This document shows positions 34,535-42,874 of a stretch of DNA of 64,000 nt, piece after piece. The stretch is taken from NCBI RefSeq assembly GCF_019453995.1, contig NZ_CP075587.1:62001-126000 (forward strand), read 5' to 3'. This DNA comes from Candidatus Rhabdochlamydia oedothoracis (lineage in GTDB: Bacteria > Chlamydiota > Chlamydiia > Chlamydiales > Rhabdochlamydiaceae). The notes below the pieces were generated by a model. It searched no databases. It was not told the origin of the DNA and was given only the letters and a program-made list of their open reading frames with translations. Position 1 is the stretch's first letter. Each line of letters begins with the position of its first letter. The translations under genes and the position numbers were made by a program.

Positions 34535-35326
34535 ATGCAAAAAAATTATCTATTTTTAAGTGCACTACTCATTTGTAATAGTGGCTTTGGTCTGTATACA
34601 TTCAACCCCGGCTCACCTGGTATTCCTGAAGAAGGACTTTTTTTATCGAAACAGTCTTGGCTTAGGATCAAGATGGGTTATGAGTATGATCATGTTCAGA
34701 ATCGTAAGCTTAAGGTTCTGCGTCAAAATGCTCTGCAGGTTAAAAACATGCCTAAGGCAAAGCTAACCAGTAATTTTGGGACATTTACAGCATCTATCAA
34801 TCAGCGTTTGGATCTTTATTTTGAACTGGGAAAAATGCATGCAGAGTTTACGCAGCGCCTTTATCCTCAAGGTCCTGATATCTCTTATAAGTCCCATAGC
34901 TATTTTGCATGGGGCGGTGGTGGAAGAGCTATTCTAGTTTATTGGGGAGACACGCAAGTGGGACTTGCCGCAAGCTATAGAGCTGTGCGTCCTGATCTTT
35001 ATGCCATTTTAGTAGATCAAGAATCGCATCTTCCGCAAAAAACAACAATGTTTTGTTACGAATGGCAGGTGAGTATGGGACTCTATCATCGCTTTTCTTA
35101 CTTGATCCCTTATATCGCTCTACAATGTGCAGATTTTCAAGGAAAAATCAGGCATCTTCCCTCAATTCCTGTCTTTCCCAGAGGGTATTTTTCTTTTAAA
35201 AGTCAGCACCTATTTGGCTTGGTTTTAGGTTGTGGTCTCACAAATCAACGTGGGTTTGATTGTAATTTTGAAGCACGTTTCTTTAATGAAAAAGCATTTA
35301 CGCTAAGTGCAGATTTGAGTTTTTAA
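34535..35326 (+). CDS. MOMP-like outer-membrane beta-barrel protein
   Basis: 263 residues. A signal peptide of about 18 residues (MQKNYLFLSALLICNSGFG) precedes NPGSPGIPEEG, which resembles the GNPAEP-type start of mature chlamydial MOMP. Next, WLRIKMGYEYDHVQNRKLK matches the first strand and loop of that family. Alternating-residue strands run to the end, which closes with the aromatic LSADLSF, ending in Phe as outer-membrane barrels do. Likely porin or structural protein of the elementary-body envelope. ISb copy 4 lies just upstream and may have altered its promoter. The next gene is a second barrel protein of a different type. Confidence 0.7.
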   Translation: MQKNYLFLSALLICNSGFGLYTFNPGSPGIPEEGLFLSKQSWLRIKMGYEYDHVQNRKLKVLRQNALQVKNMPKAKLTSNFGTFTASINQRLDLYFELGKMHAEFTQRLYPQGPDISYKSHSYFAWGGGGRAILVYWGDTQVGLAASYRAVRPDLYAILVDQESHLPQKTTMFCYEWQVSMGLYHRFSYLIPYIALQCADFQGKIRHLPSIPVFPRGYFSFKSQHLFGLVLGCGLTNQRGFDCNFEARFFNEKAFTLSADLSF

Positions 35327-35635
35327 TAGAAAGACTTTGCCTGCAGGATATTTTTTAAAGAAAATACTATTCAAAAATACTTTTGAGCGATATCATTTTT
35401 TCTTAAATCTCATGAGTGATCTCTTATCATTCATGAACTTCTCAGCAATAGAAATTTTTAACGGTGTTGCTTCTATTTTCTTTGAAATAAAGAAAGATTT
35501 CCTTTATAAAATCTTGAGATTGTTTTTAATTTTTTCTATTAATCAGTTGATCTTAGTGTTGGGTATTTTTGAGATCTTCTCTAGTAATTTCTTAAATATT
35601 TTGCCCCCGTATAAAAAATTAATCTGGAGCTAATA
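35327..35635. other. Intergenic leader of the second MOMP-like gene
   Basis: About 309 AT-rich bases. A 98-codon frame here (35337-35633) is Phe/Leu/Ile-rich with no ribosome site or known pattern, and I treat it as non-coding. GGAGC just before 35636 serves as ribosome site for the next gene. A long 5' leader is likely. Confidence 0.4.
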
Positions 35636-36895
35636 ATGAAAGTAGATTTGAAACGCTGCTTATTCCTTTTAAGCACCGTATTTGTTGCTTCTTCTGCAAT
35701 GGCAGCAACAATTGACGAAGCAGATGATCTTGATCAAAGAGACATTGGTGCATTGCGTGATTGGATTAATACAAAACGCCAAGTGACTATTAAAGAGTCA
35801 GGTGGATCTTTATCCATTAGTGGAGAGGTTCGTACAGAATTTCAACATACTCATGAAACTGCAAATGGTGTGAATCAAAGAGGACCTAATGGAGTAGTAT
35901 TTGGTAGCGATGGTCTACCTATTCCCTCTAATGGTTTTGATATTGAAGTGAATTTGATGTTTGACTATCGAACAGATCGTTCATGGGCAGCCGTTAAGTT
36001 AGAATTCGACAACGAAGCAGGAATTATAAGCGGAACTTTAAATAAGCTAAAGTTAGAAAGAGCTATCTGGGGTTATCGTATTTTTGATCGAAGCAATTGG
36101 GGTTTAGATGTCGAGTTAGGACGCCGCCGTATGTCTTCTATGCTTGATTCAAAGGTAGAGTTTAACTCGTTTTTTGATGGTGTGTGTTTTAAGTATGGTC
36201 ATAATATCGATCCCATTGGAAGCGCTTACTTACATGCAGGTATTTTTCTTGTTAATGAATGGAAAGAACAGTTTGGTTATGTAGGAGAAATTGGTCTTCT
36301 CAATCTTTTTAAAACCGGTTTTTATACCAAATATTCCGTTATTGATTGGGATACAAAGAAATTTACCGACTCTATTGATAAACAACGTTTTGATTTTATT
36401 GTTTCTCAATTAATTCTTGGGTATCGCTTTAATGCCTTTTGTTCGAAGAAACCAGTACAAATCTATTTAGCTGGTTTATACAATCACAAAGCACGAAAAT
36501 TGCCGATTACAGATAATCAAAAAGCGAATTGGGGTGCTTACTTAGGGGTTTCCATGGGAGAGCTTAAGAAAAAAGGCGACTGGGCTTTTGATATTAATGG
36601 ACAGCTTCTTGCTGCACAATGCGTACCTGATTTTGATGTATCGGGAATTGGTACAGGAAATGCATCTTCTATTGGATTTTATACTGTAAAACTAGATGGC
36701 AAAGGTGGTCTTAACACTATAAAGACAGCAGGCGGTAATGTAAATTATCAAGGATATCAAATAACCTTTGATTACTTATTTACCAATCAGATTGATATTC
36801 AGCTTAGCTGGATGCAGTCCATTAAGTTGAATAAGCATATCGGTCCCTATTGTCGTTTTAGGCAAGTAGAAGTAGAAGTAATCTACGGTTTTTAA
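35636..36895 (+). CDS. Outer-membrane porin-like protein (MOMP-like, Simkania/Rhabdochlamydia type)
   Basis: 419 residues. Signal peptide of about 22 residues (FVASSAMAA cleavage region), then a short helical segment (DDLDQRDIGALRDWINTKRQ) and SLSISGEVRTEFQH starting a series of amphipathic strands. The barrel shows repeated aromatic ends and closes with VEVEVIYGF, C-terminal Phe. The layout (coiled or helical plug segment followed by a 14-18 strand barrel) fits the large MOMP-like families of Simkania- and Rhabdochlamydia-type bacteria. GGAGC lies 8 bases upstream of ATG. A strong terminator follows. Family placement is by pattern; pore function is inferred. Confidence 0.7.
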   Translation: MKVDLKRCLFLLSTVFVASSAMAATIDEADDLDQRDIGALRDWINTKRQVTIKESGGSLSISGEVRTEFQHTHETANGVNQRGPNGVVFGSDGLPIPSNGFDIEVNLMFDYRTDRSWAAVKLEFDNEAGIISGTLNKLKLERAIWGYRIFDRSNWGLDVELGRRRMSSMLDSKVEFNSFFDGVCFKYGHNIDPIGSAYLHAGIFLVNEWKEQFGYVGEIGLLNLFKTGFYTKYSVIDWDTKKFTDSIDKQRFDFIVSQLILGYRFNAFCSKKPVQIYLAGLYNHKARKLPITDNQKANWGAYLGVSMGELKKKGDWAFDINGQLLAAQCVPDFDVSGIGTGNASSIGFYTVKLDGKGGLNTIKTAGGNVNYQGYQITFDYLFTNQIDIQLSWMQSIKLNKHIGPYCRFRQVEVEVIYGF

Positions 36896-36901
36896 ATCTT
36901 T

Positions 36902-36930
36902 AAAAGCCCTGTTAACTGCAGGGCTTTTTT
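36902..36930 (+). terminator. Rho-independent terminator
   Basis: AAAAGCCCTG, loop TTAACTG, CAGGGCTTTTTT: a 10-bp stem with a T tract, six bases after the porin stop codon. Confidence 0.9.
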
Positions 36931-36988
36931 CTTCATCAAAAAAATCTTCCTATTTAATTTCGTTTCATCTTTCATTTGTGCTAAGATG

Positions 36989-38128
36989 AGTCTTTTCAAG
37001 TTTGAAGTGCACAGAAGAATTAAAAAAAGAATAGGCAGGCGATGAAAGAATCTCTATTGTGATTTTTAACAATCAAACACAAGGAGAGACCTTGCCTAAA
37101 GGCTACCATCACCTAACCTATGACCAAAGATGTCAGATTTATATTTTAAAAGCTAGAGGAGATACATCTAGCTCAATAGCAAACATTCTAAAAGTTCATC
37201 ATAGCACTATTAGTAGGGAACTTAAGAGAAATAAAGGGCAACGAGGATACCGTCATCAGCAAGCTCAAGAAAAAGCATTTCTTAGAAAAAATTCTCAGCC
37301 CAATAAAAAAATGACTCCTCAAATAGTTACCCGTATTGAAGAAAAAATCAAGTTGCAATGGAGCCCTATACAAATATCCGGATGGCTTAAAAGACATGGT
37401 AAAGAACATGTTAGTCATGAGACCATCTATAATCATATCTGGAAAGATAAACGACAGGGAGGACAGCTTTATAGAGAGCTCCGTCATCGAGGGAAAAAAT
37501 ATAACAAGCAGAGAAAGGGAGCTTCTGGAAGAGGGAACATGCCTGGTCGTATAGATATTAAGCAACGGCCTTGTATTGTAGAAAAAAAGACTCGTTTAGG
37601 AGACTGGGAACTAGATACAGTCATAGGGGCAGGACATAAAGGCGTAATTGTATCAATGGTAGAAAGAACTTCCAAGCTAACTAAGCTCGCCAAAGTTTCT
37701 CATAAAACTGCAGAGGAAGTAAGTCAAGCGTTAATTGAACAACTTAAACCTATCAAAGATTTTGTACACACATTAACAGCAGACAACGGAAAAGAATTTG
37801 CCTATCACCAAATGGTTAGTTTCGAGCTAGAGACAGACTTCTACTTTGCAACGCCCTACCATTCTTGGGAAAGAGGCTTAAATGAGCATACAAACGGACT
37901 AGTTAGGCAATATTTTCCTAAAACACAAAGCTTTTTAGATACGACTTCCAAGGATATAGAAAGGGTGGAAACTTTACTAAATAACAGACCTAGAAAGGCT
38001 CTCAACTTCGAAACTCCACTAGAAGTGTTTACGAGATTATCTACAAACATGCTATGCTCGGGTGCACAATAGATGTTTTTTCAAGTATTTATATGTTCTT
38101 TTTTGTGCACTTCAAGGTTGAAAGGGCC
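36989..38128 (+). mobile_element. ISa copy 4, complete
   Basis: 1140 bp with a clean ATG duplication (36986-36988 and 38129-38131). Confidence 0.94.
37092..38072 (+). CDS. IS30-family transposase (ISa copy 4)
   Basis: 326 residues from TTG 37092, same protein as copies 1-3. It reads toward the DCC-family gene, which starts 30 bases beyond the ISa end, so that gene may depend on read-through. Confidence 0.9.
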   Translation: MPKGYHHLTYDQRCQIYILKARGDTSSSIANILKVHHSTISRELKRNKGQRGYRHQQAQEKAFLRKNSQPNKKMTPQIVTRIEEKIKLQWSPIQISGWLKRHGKEHVSHETIYNHIWKDKRQGGQLYRELRHRGKKYNKQRKGASGRGNMPGRIDIKQRPCIVEKKTRLGDWELDTVIGAGHKGVIVSMVERTSKLTKLAKVSHKTAEEVSQALIEQLKPIKDFVHTLTADNGKEFAYHQMVSFELETDFYFATPYHSWERGLNEHTNGLVRQYFPKTQSFLDTTSKDIERVETLLNNRPRKALNFETPLEVFTRLSTNMLCSGAQ

Positions 38129-38157
38129 ATGAATAAAACTCTTTAAAAAGAAAAAAT

Positions 38158-38580
38158 ATGCATCAAGATCTATTTGAGGAATTCCCAAGGGTTTTTTATG
38201 ATGGTAATTGTGGTTTATGTCATTTTTTTGTGCGCTTCACCCTTTTAAGGATGCAAACACCTTTCGTTTTTTCTCCCATAGAAGGAAAAACCTTTTGCCA
38301 TCTTGTTCAGACTAAAAACATAAAAACTACACCAGATAGTATCATGGTGTATGAGAAGAAACAGGATAGAATCTATTTCAAAACAGAGGCGATCTTATAT
38401 ATTTTACACTCTTTAGGAAAAGGTTGGAAGTGTTTAGCGTATTTAATTCGTTGTATACCTCTTTGTATAACTAACGCTTTCTATGATTTTATTGCTAAAA
38501 TAAGAGGCAAGATTTTCAAAAAGCCAAAAACGGCTTGTCCAGTTCTCCCAGAGAACTTAAGAAAATTTTTTAGAGAGTGA
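38158..38580 (+). CDS. DCC-family thiol-disulfide oxidoreductase (DUF393)
   Basis: 140 residues. The defining motif is near the N-terminus: VFYDGNCGLCHFFVRF (DxxCxxC). The middle matches the family: FVFSPIEGKT, then SIMVYEKKQDRIYFKTEAIL, and a hydrophobic helix before a basic tail. DUF393 proteins are small cytoplasmic or membrane-associated thioredoxin-like proteins whose partner is mostly unknown. There is no good ribosome site before ATG 38158 (AAGAAAAAAT). Trapped between ISa copy 4 and the IS110 element, whose end is 14 bases downstream of the stop. Confidence 0.8.
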   Translation: MHQDLFEEFPRVFYDGNCGLCHFFVRFTLLRMQTPFVFSPIEGKTFCHLVQTKNIKTTPDSIMVYEKKQDRIYFKTEAILYILHSLGKGWKCLAYLIRCIPLCITNAFYDFIAKIRGKIFKKPKTACPVLPENLRKFFRE

Positions 38581-38594
38581 ACCTTATTAAGCAT

Positions 38595-38726
38595 ATTAGA
38601 CATGCCATAATTGCACACAAAGAAGGGGTTACTCCTTAAACGGAGTAGGTTAAACTCTCCAATATAAAGAGATTTTTTTAAAATCTCAAAACCGCTCATT
38701 AAAGAGCAAAAAAAATGAGGAGCAAC
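38595..38726 (+). repeat. IS110 leader, inverted copy (132-bp perfect repeat, left arm)
   Basis: Exact inverse of 42656-42787. Contains three consecutive small hairpins. Read on the plus strand it looks like the IS110 5' leader up to GAGGAGCAAC, but there is no transposase start behind it: it joins the tail of the minus-strand transposase instead. Confidence 0.9.
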
Positions 38727-39299
38727 GATCAGCATCTTGTGCATGATCACGGATAACTTTCTACCCACTGCTAAAGCGGCTTTCTTCATCCCTTTTTTTC
38801 GCATAATTTTTAATCCCCAAGCTTTCACTTTACTCCATTTCTTACTTCGTGTGAGCATTACCATTCCGGCCTCAACTAACAAAGACCTAAGTTCATTGGA
38901 TCCACATTTCGAAATTCTTCCCTGTCTTTGCACCTCTCCAGAGGCATATTGTTTGGGAGTCATACCAAGATAAGCTCCTACTGATTTAGAAGCTTTGAAG
39001 CGGGCTGAATCAAAAATTTCTGTTTTAGCTGAATCAAAAATTTCTGTTTTATAGGTTAATGCTGTTACAGGTCCTATGCCAGGAATTGTCATAAGCTGCT
39101 TTACTTCTTTATCTTGACTGACTAGTTTAAGCATTTCTTTATCCAGTTTTTCTACTTGCTCGACTATTTTGTCAAAGGTGCTTAATAGAGATGTTATAAT
39201 TAAGATAATCACTTCTTCCTGCTTTTCTATCTGTTTCATAACAGCAGAGGAAAATCTTTTTGCCCCTACAGCTCCCAATCGAATTCCATAACTTTTAAG
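38727..39299 (-). pseudogene. IS110 transposase, C-terminal half
   Basis: Carries the Transposase_20 domain: MTIPGIGPVTALTYKTEIF, then SVGAYLGMTPKQYASGE, and GSNELRSLLVEAGMVML, with the conserved Ser region of IS110 enzymes. A 24-bp in-frame tandem duplication (39004-39051) repeats TEIFDSAK. The normal C-terminus after MHKMLI is missing; the frame runs into the inverted repeat and beyond. No start of its own. Confidence 0.85.
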
Positions 39300-39341
39300 T
39301 ATAGTTATTTAAATCGAAATTGATACAACAGCTTGATCTAA

Positions 39342-39970
39342 GAGCCTGTTTAAAATCTTTTCAAAAGTAGAGCAATAAAAGCAAGAACCACCATATTCAG
39401 GCTTGTAGTAGTTTTCTTTCGCAATTTTCCATAGCCTGCGACATTTTTCTATCCACACAAAAGAACGCTCTACAACCCATCTTTTGGGAATAACTGTAAA
39501 AGTATGAAGTGTATTTCTTTTGGCTATTTCTACTATACATCCTAATATCTCCTGCACGCTCTTTGCAAATTTCTCTCCAGAATATCCTCCATCTGCTAAA
39601 ACATTTTTTACACCAAACAAATGGTTTTTATGTAGTGAAAATGCTTCTATACACCCATTTCTGTCAGTGATATTAGCGGTGGTAATGTGAATCGCATGAG
39701 GAAGCCCTTGGGTATCGACTGCTATATGTCTTTTTATTCCTGATATTTTTTTCCCTGCATCATATCCTTATCTTCTCCGCTGTATCAGTATTTTTAACAC
39801 TTTGAGCATCAATAATTACAAAGCTTATTTTTTCTTTCCGACCACTGCTTTTTCTGACCTCGCCAACCAATTTTTTTTAAAACTATTTCAAGAATACTCT
39901 TAGAATTTTTATCATCTTTTTTATTCCAAAGAGGGAAATAATAATAACATAATTCCCATTTAGGATATTC
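39342..39970 (-). mobile_element. ISd copy, 5'-truncated
   Basis: Starts with GAGCCTGTTTAAAATC right after GATCTAA in the 3' end of ISc. The gene reads on the minus strand with several small deletions (for example one base near 39405, one near 39430 and one near 39767), and stops at TTAGGATATTC where an ISc end begins. Dead copy. Confidence 0.8.
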
Positions 39971-40006
39971 TATAGTTATTTAAAATTTTATTGATAAAGT
40001 TGTATA

Positions 40007-40848
40007 TAGTGGTTCCGATTCAATCGTATAGAAAAATATTTTGTTTTGTGTTAAGCTATTGAGTATGAAAAAACTGATCCCTAGCCAGAGAGCTGACTTA
40101 GAACACAAGTTAAAGCATCCAAAAGACTATTCTGAACGGAATAGGCTTTGTGTAATTTTGGGCTATGATGAGGGTATCTCAACAAAAAATCTTGCTAAAA
40201 CACTCCGGATAAGCCCTATCACTGTTCAGAAATACCTCAGAGAATATGATTCCGAAAATAAAACTGGAAGTAGCCCTCGAGGCGGTAGCAAATCAAAACT
40301 TTCACAAGACCAAAAAGAGTCTCTACTAAAACACCTACAGGAAAAGACCTATCTTAAAGTCAAAGGGATCATAGCTTATGTGCATGAGCAATATGGGATA
40401 AAATATTCCCGAAGTGGCATGACAGATTGGCTCATACAGCACGGATTTGTTTATAAACGTCCTAAAAAGATTCCTGGGAAATTAGATCCTGAAAAACAAC
40501 GAATTTTCATAGAACAATATAGGGCTTTAAAGGAGACCTTAAACCCTGATGAAGAGATCTATTTCATAGATGCTGTGCATCCTGAACATCAGTCCCAAGC
40601 CGTATGTGGATGGATCAAAAAAGGCGTTCAAAAGACTTTGCAGACATCCGGGAAACAATTGCGATTGCATTTTGCTGGAGCTCTTTGCCTGACAGGAATG
40701 AAGATTTTTACAGAGGAATATAAGACAGTTGATGCCGATGCAATGCTCGATTTTTTCAAGAAGCTAGAAAAACAGACAGAGGCTCGAATTATTCATGTAA
40801 TTTTGGATAATGCAAGATCAAACAAAAATAAGAAACTAGAAGAGTTAC
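40007..40848 (+). mobile_element. ISb copy 5, 3'-truncated
   Basis: Left end TAGTGGTTCC at 40007, sitting in an ISc leader at the same TA as ISb copy 3. The transposase frame is open from ATG 40065 to the break at 40848, just before the catalytic Glu region, where it joins the middle of ISc (ACTGATTCCGCTCTGATCC). The right end is missing. Confidence 0.85.
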
Positions 40849-40862
40849 TGATTCCGCTCTGA
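40065..40862 (+). pseudogene. IS630-family transposase (ISb copy 5), truncated
   Basis: 265 residues from ATG 40065. Keeps the first two Asp residues (FIDAVH, ILDNARS) but lacks the Glu and C-terminus, so it cannot be active. Confidence 0.85.
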
Positions 40863-40905
40863 TCCAAATAGACCCTTTTTTCAGGAGAAATTGCTTCTAT
40901 CTTTT

Positions 40906-41246
40906 TTAGATATTCCGCTCTTGCTTCCGCATTCCTTTCCTTATAAAACGCAATCTTTTTTTTCTTGTGATCTTGAGTCTTTTCAAAGCGTAAAAGATTG
41001 CTTGCAAAGTCAAACCAAAATGCTTTGCAATCTCTGATAAAAAATGATCGGGGTTTTTTTCTACATAAGCGATTAATCTCTGATCATCAATTTTCTTATA
41101 AGTGCTTTTCTTTTTTAGAGGTTCTACGTCTCCTCTTTGTTTCTTACGCTTTACCCATCGGTAGACAGTTGCAATCTCAACTTGAAATAGCTGGCTGGCC
41201 TTCATTTTGTCGTTATTTTCTTCTAGGTATTGAAGCACTCGTTTTC
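40906..41246 (-). pseudogene. ISc ORF A, start removed by ISd
   Basis: Encodes KRVLQYLEENNDKMKASQ onward to ERNI with two changes from the reference (VEIATV, RGDVEP). The first nine codons lie beyond ISd at 42117-42143. Confidence 0.8.
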
Positions 41247-41315
41247 TTAGAGCCTGTTTAAAATCTTCTCATTAAGGTATTAATGATAGTTTTCATAAAA
41301 CCGTTGGAGGTAGTT

Positions 41316-41648
41316 ATGACCCGCTCTTATCCAAGCGATATTTCTCGTAAACAATTTAGCAAAATCCATCTAATACTTGAGTCTACACGCAAAAAAACAC
41401 GTCCACGAAGAGTTGATCTATATGATATTTTTTGTGGAATTTTGTACATTTTAAAAAGTGGTTGCCAGTGGCGTATGCTACCCATAGAATATCCTAAATG
41501 GGAATTATGTTATTATTATTTCCATCTTTGGAATAAAAAAGATGATAAAAATTCTAAGAGTATTCTTGAAATAGTTTTAAAAAAAATTGGTTGGCGAGGT
41601 CAGAAAAAGCAGTGGTCGGAAAGAGAAAACAAGCTTTGTAATTATTGA
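41316..41648 (+). CDS. ISd ORF A: N-terminal half of IS5-family transposase
   Basis: 110 residues from ATG 41316 (TTGGAGGTAGTT upstream). Same layout as 8201-8533 with a single residue change (KKDDKN for KKEDKN). The poly-A run before ATTGGTTGG is kept. Confidence 0.75.
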   Translation: MTRSYPSDISRKQFSKIHLILESTRKKTRPRRVDLYDIFCGILYILKSGCQWRMLPIEYPKWELCYYYFHLWNKKDDKNSKSILEIVLKKIGWRGQKKQWSERENKLCNY

Positions 41649-42108
41649 TGCTCAAAGTGTTAAAAATACTGATACAGCGGAGAAGAAAGGATATGATGCA
41701 GGGAAAAAAATATCAGGAATAAAAAGACATATAGCAGTCGATACCCAAGGGCTTCCTCATGCGATTCACATTACCACCGCTAATATCACTGACAGAAATG
41801 GGTGTATAGAAGCATTTTCACTACATAAAAATCATTTGTTCGGTGTAAAAAATGTTTTAGCAGATGGAGGATATTCTGGAGAAAAATTTGCAAAGAGTGT
41901 GCAGAAGATATTAGGATGTATAGTACAAATAGCCAAAAGAAATACACTTCATACTTTTACAGTTATTCCCAAAAGATGGGTTGTAGAGCGTTCTTTTGCG
42001 TGGATAGAAAAATGTCGCATGCTATGGAAAAATTGCGAAAGAAAACTACATACAAGCCTGAATATGGTGGTTCTTGCTTTTATTGCTCTACTTTTGAAAA
42101 GATTTTAA
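41587..42108 (+). CDS. ISd ORF B: catalytic half of IS5-family transposase
   Basis: Open, with all D, D and E motifs (VIIDAQS, LADGGYS, VVERSF). Differs from 8472-8993 at a handful of residues. With ORF A it forms the other complete ISd gene pair in the window, so it is a candidate active copy. Confidence 0.75.
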   Translation: MVGEVRKSSGRKEKTSFVIIDAQSVKNTDTAEKKGYDAGKKISGIKRHIAVDTQGLPHAIHITTANITDRNGCIEAFSLHKNHLFGVKNVLADGGYSGEKFAKSVQKILGCIVQIAKRNTLHTFTVIPKRWVVERSFAWIEKCRMLWKNCERKLHTSLNMVVLAFIALLLKRF

Positions 42109-42213
42109 ACAGGCTCTTAGATCCATTGAATAAGGTTTAGGCATTTCTCTACCTCCATATATTTTGTTGGAGAAAAATATACAACTTTATCAATAAAATT
42201 TTAAATAACTATA

Positions 42214-42653
42214 AGCCTCTCACTGTATTTTTTAACTGCGTTTGCTGATTGAGGAGAGTTCTTCTCGAACCTAATAAAATGCTTTTTTCTACAGACTCTT
42301 GTGGCTTAACAGTGTACTCTTGTATATAGATCTGATCGAAGTGCTTCTGCAATCCCTCGTGCATCATTTTTATCGGTCTTATTTATTTTTAGAGCAAGAA
42401 TCGGTCTTAGTTTTCTTGCATCCATACAGATGGGATCTATAGCTCTTTCCCTAAATCCAGTGACCAGATAATGAGACAAGGATCCACTTTCAAAACCAAC
42501 TAGGATTTCTTGAAAATCCCTTTTTGAAAAATAATCTGCTAGTAAATAAGGATCTGTTTTTTCTGAACCTTCATGGACAATCTTACCTTGTTCATTTAAT
42601 ACACAGATAAAAGTTCTTTTCATTGATACATCTAGTCCAATATAACACTTCAT
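42214..42653 (-). pseudogene. IS110 transposase, N-terminal half
   Basis: ATG 42653 follows GAGGAGCAACCC. Encodes the DEDD (RuvC-like) catalytic domain: YIGLDVSMKRTFICV (first Asp), then ILVGFESGSLSHYL (Glu), and KTDKNDARGIAEAL (the last Asp pair). A 1-base insertion near 42310 brings a stop after RVHC; shifting frame continues KPQESVEKSILLGSRRTL to the TA where ISc inserted. So there are two independent lesions. Confidence 0.88.
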
Positions 42654-42655
42654 GG

Positions 42656-42787
42656 GTTGCTCCTCATTTTTTTTGCTCTTTAATGAGCGGTTTTGAGATT
42701 TTAAAAAAATCTCTTTATATTGGAGAGTTTAACCTACTCCGTTTAAGGAGTAACCCCTTCTTTGTGTGCAATTATGGCATGTCTAAT
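42656..42787 (-). repeat. IS110 5' leader with hairpins (132-bp repeat, right arm); candidate bridge-RNA locus
   Basis: Lies directly upstream of the IS110 ATG. Three adjacent hairpins are visible: TACTCC/GGAGTA (42735-42752), GAGATTTT/AAAATCTC (42695-42713) and GCTC/GAGC (42675-42688). IS110-group elements encode their guide (bridge) RNA in this position, so this is a candidate. Length is at the short end for such RNAs. Confidence 0.5.
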
Positions 42788-42874
42788 GTTTGGACTACTG
42801 GGATATTGGATGAATTTCTTAATTCGGTAAGTATCTTTAAAACAGTAAATTTAATTCAAGATAGTTTCATGTAT

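Larger units (their letters stand above)
41250..42116 (+). mobile_element. ISd copy, complete
   Basis: 867 bp with both ends; TTA on each side (TAA on the other strand), in the GATCTAAG target within ISc. Confidence 0.9.
39302..42211 (-). mobile_element. ISc copy carrying ISd, ISb and ISd inserts
   Basis: ISc ends at 39302 and 42211, with TA duplicated (39300-39301, 42212-42213) inside the IS110 gene. Inside, from the right: ISc leader and start, ISd (41250-42116), rest of ISc ORF A (41246 to about 40849), truncated ISb (40007-40848), a second ISc left end (39973-40006), truncated ISd (39342-39970), and the ISc right end. Confidence 0.8.
38595..42787 (-). mobile_element. IS110-family element split by a nested IS cluster
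   Basis: The N-terminal half of the transposase is at 42654-42214 and the C-terminal half at 39299-38727, both on the minus strand. Removing 39302-42211 and one TA restores the reading LKNTVRGL-LKSYGIRLG. IS110 elements normally lack terminal inverted repeats, but this one carries a perfect 132-bp inverted repeat at its two ends. Confidence 0.85.

Noticed and set aside
35337-35633. 98-residue Phe/Leu/Ile-rich frame between the MOMP-like genes
   Set aside because: AT-rich DNA read in one frame; no ribosome site, no domain pattern, and it ends exactly at the leader of the next gene.
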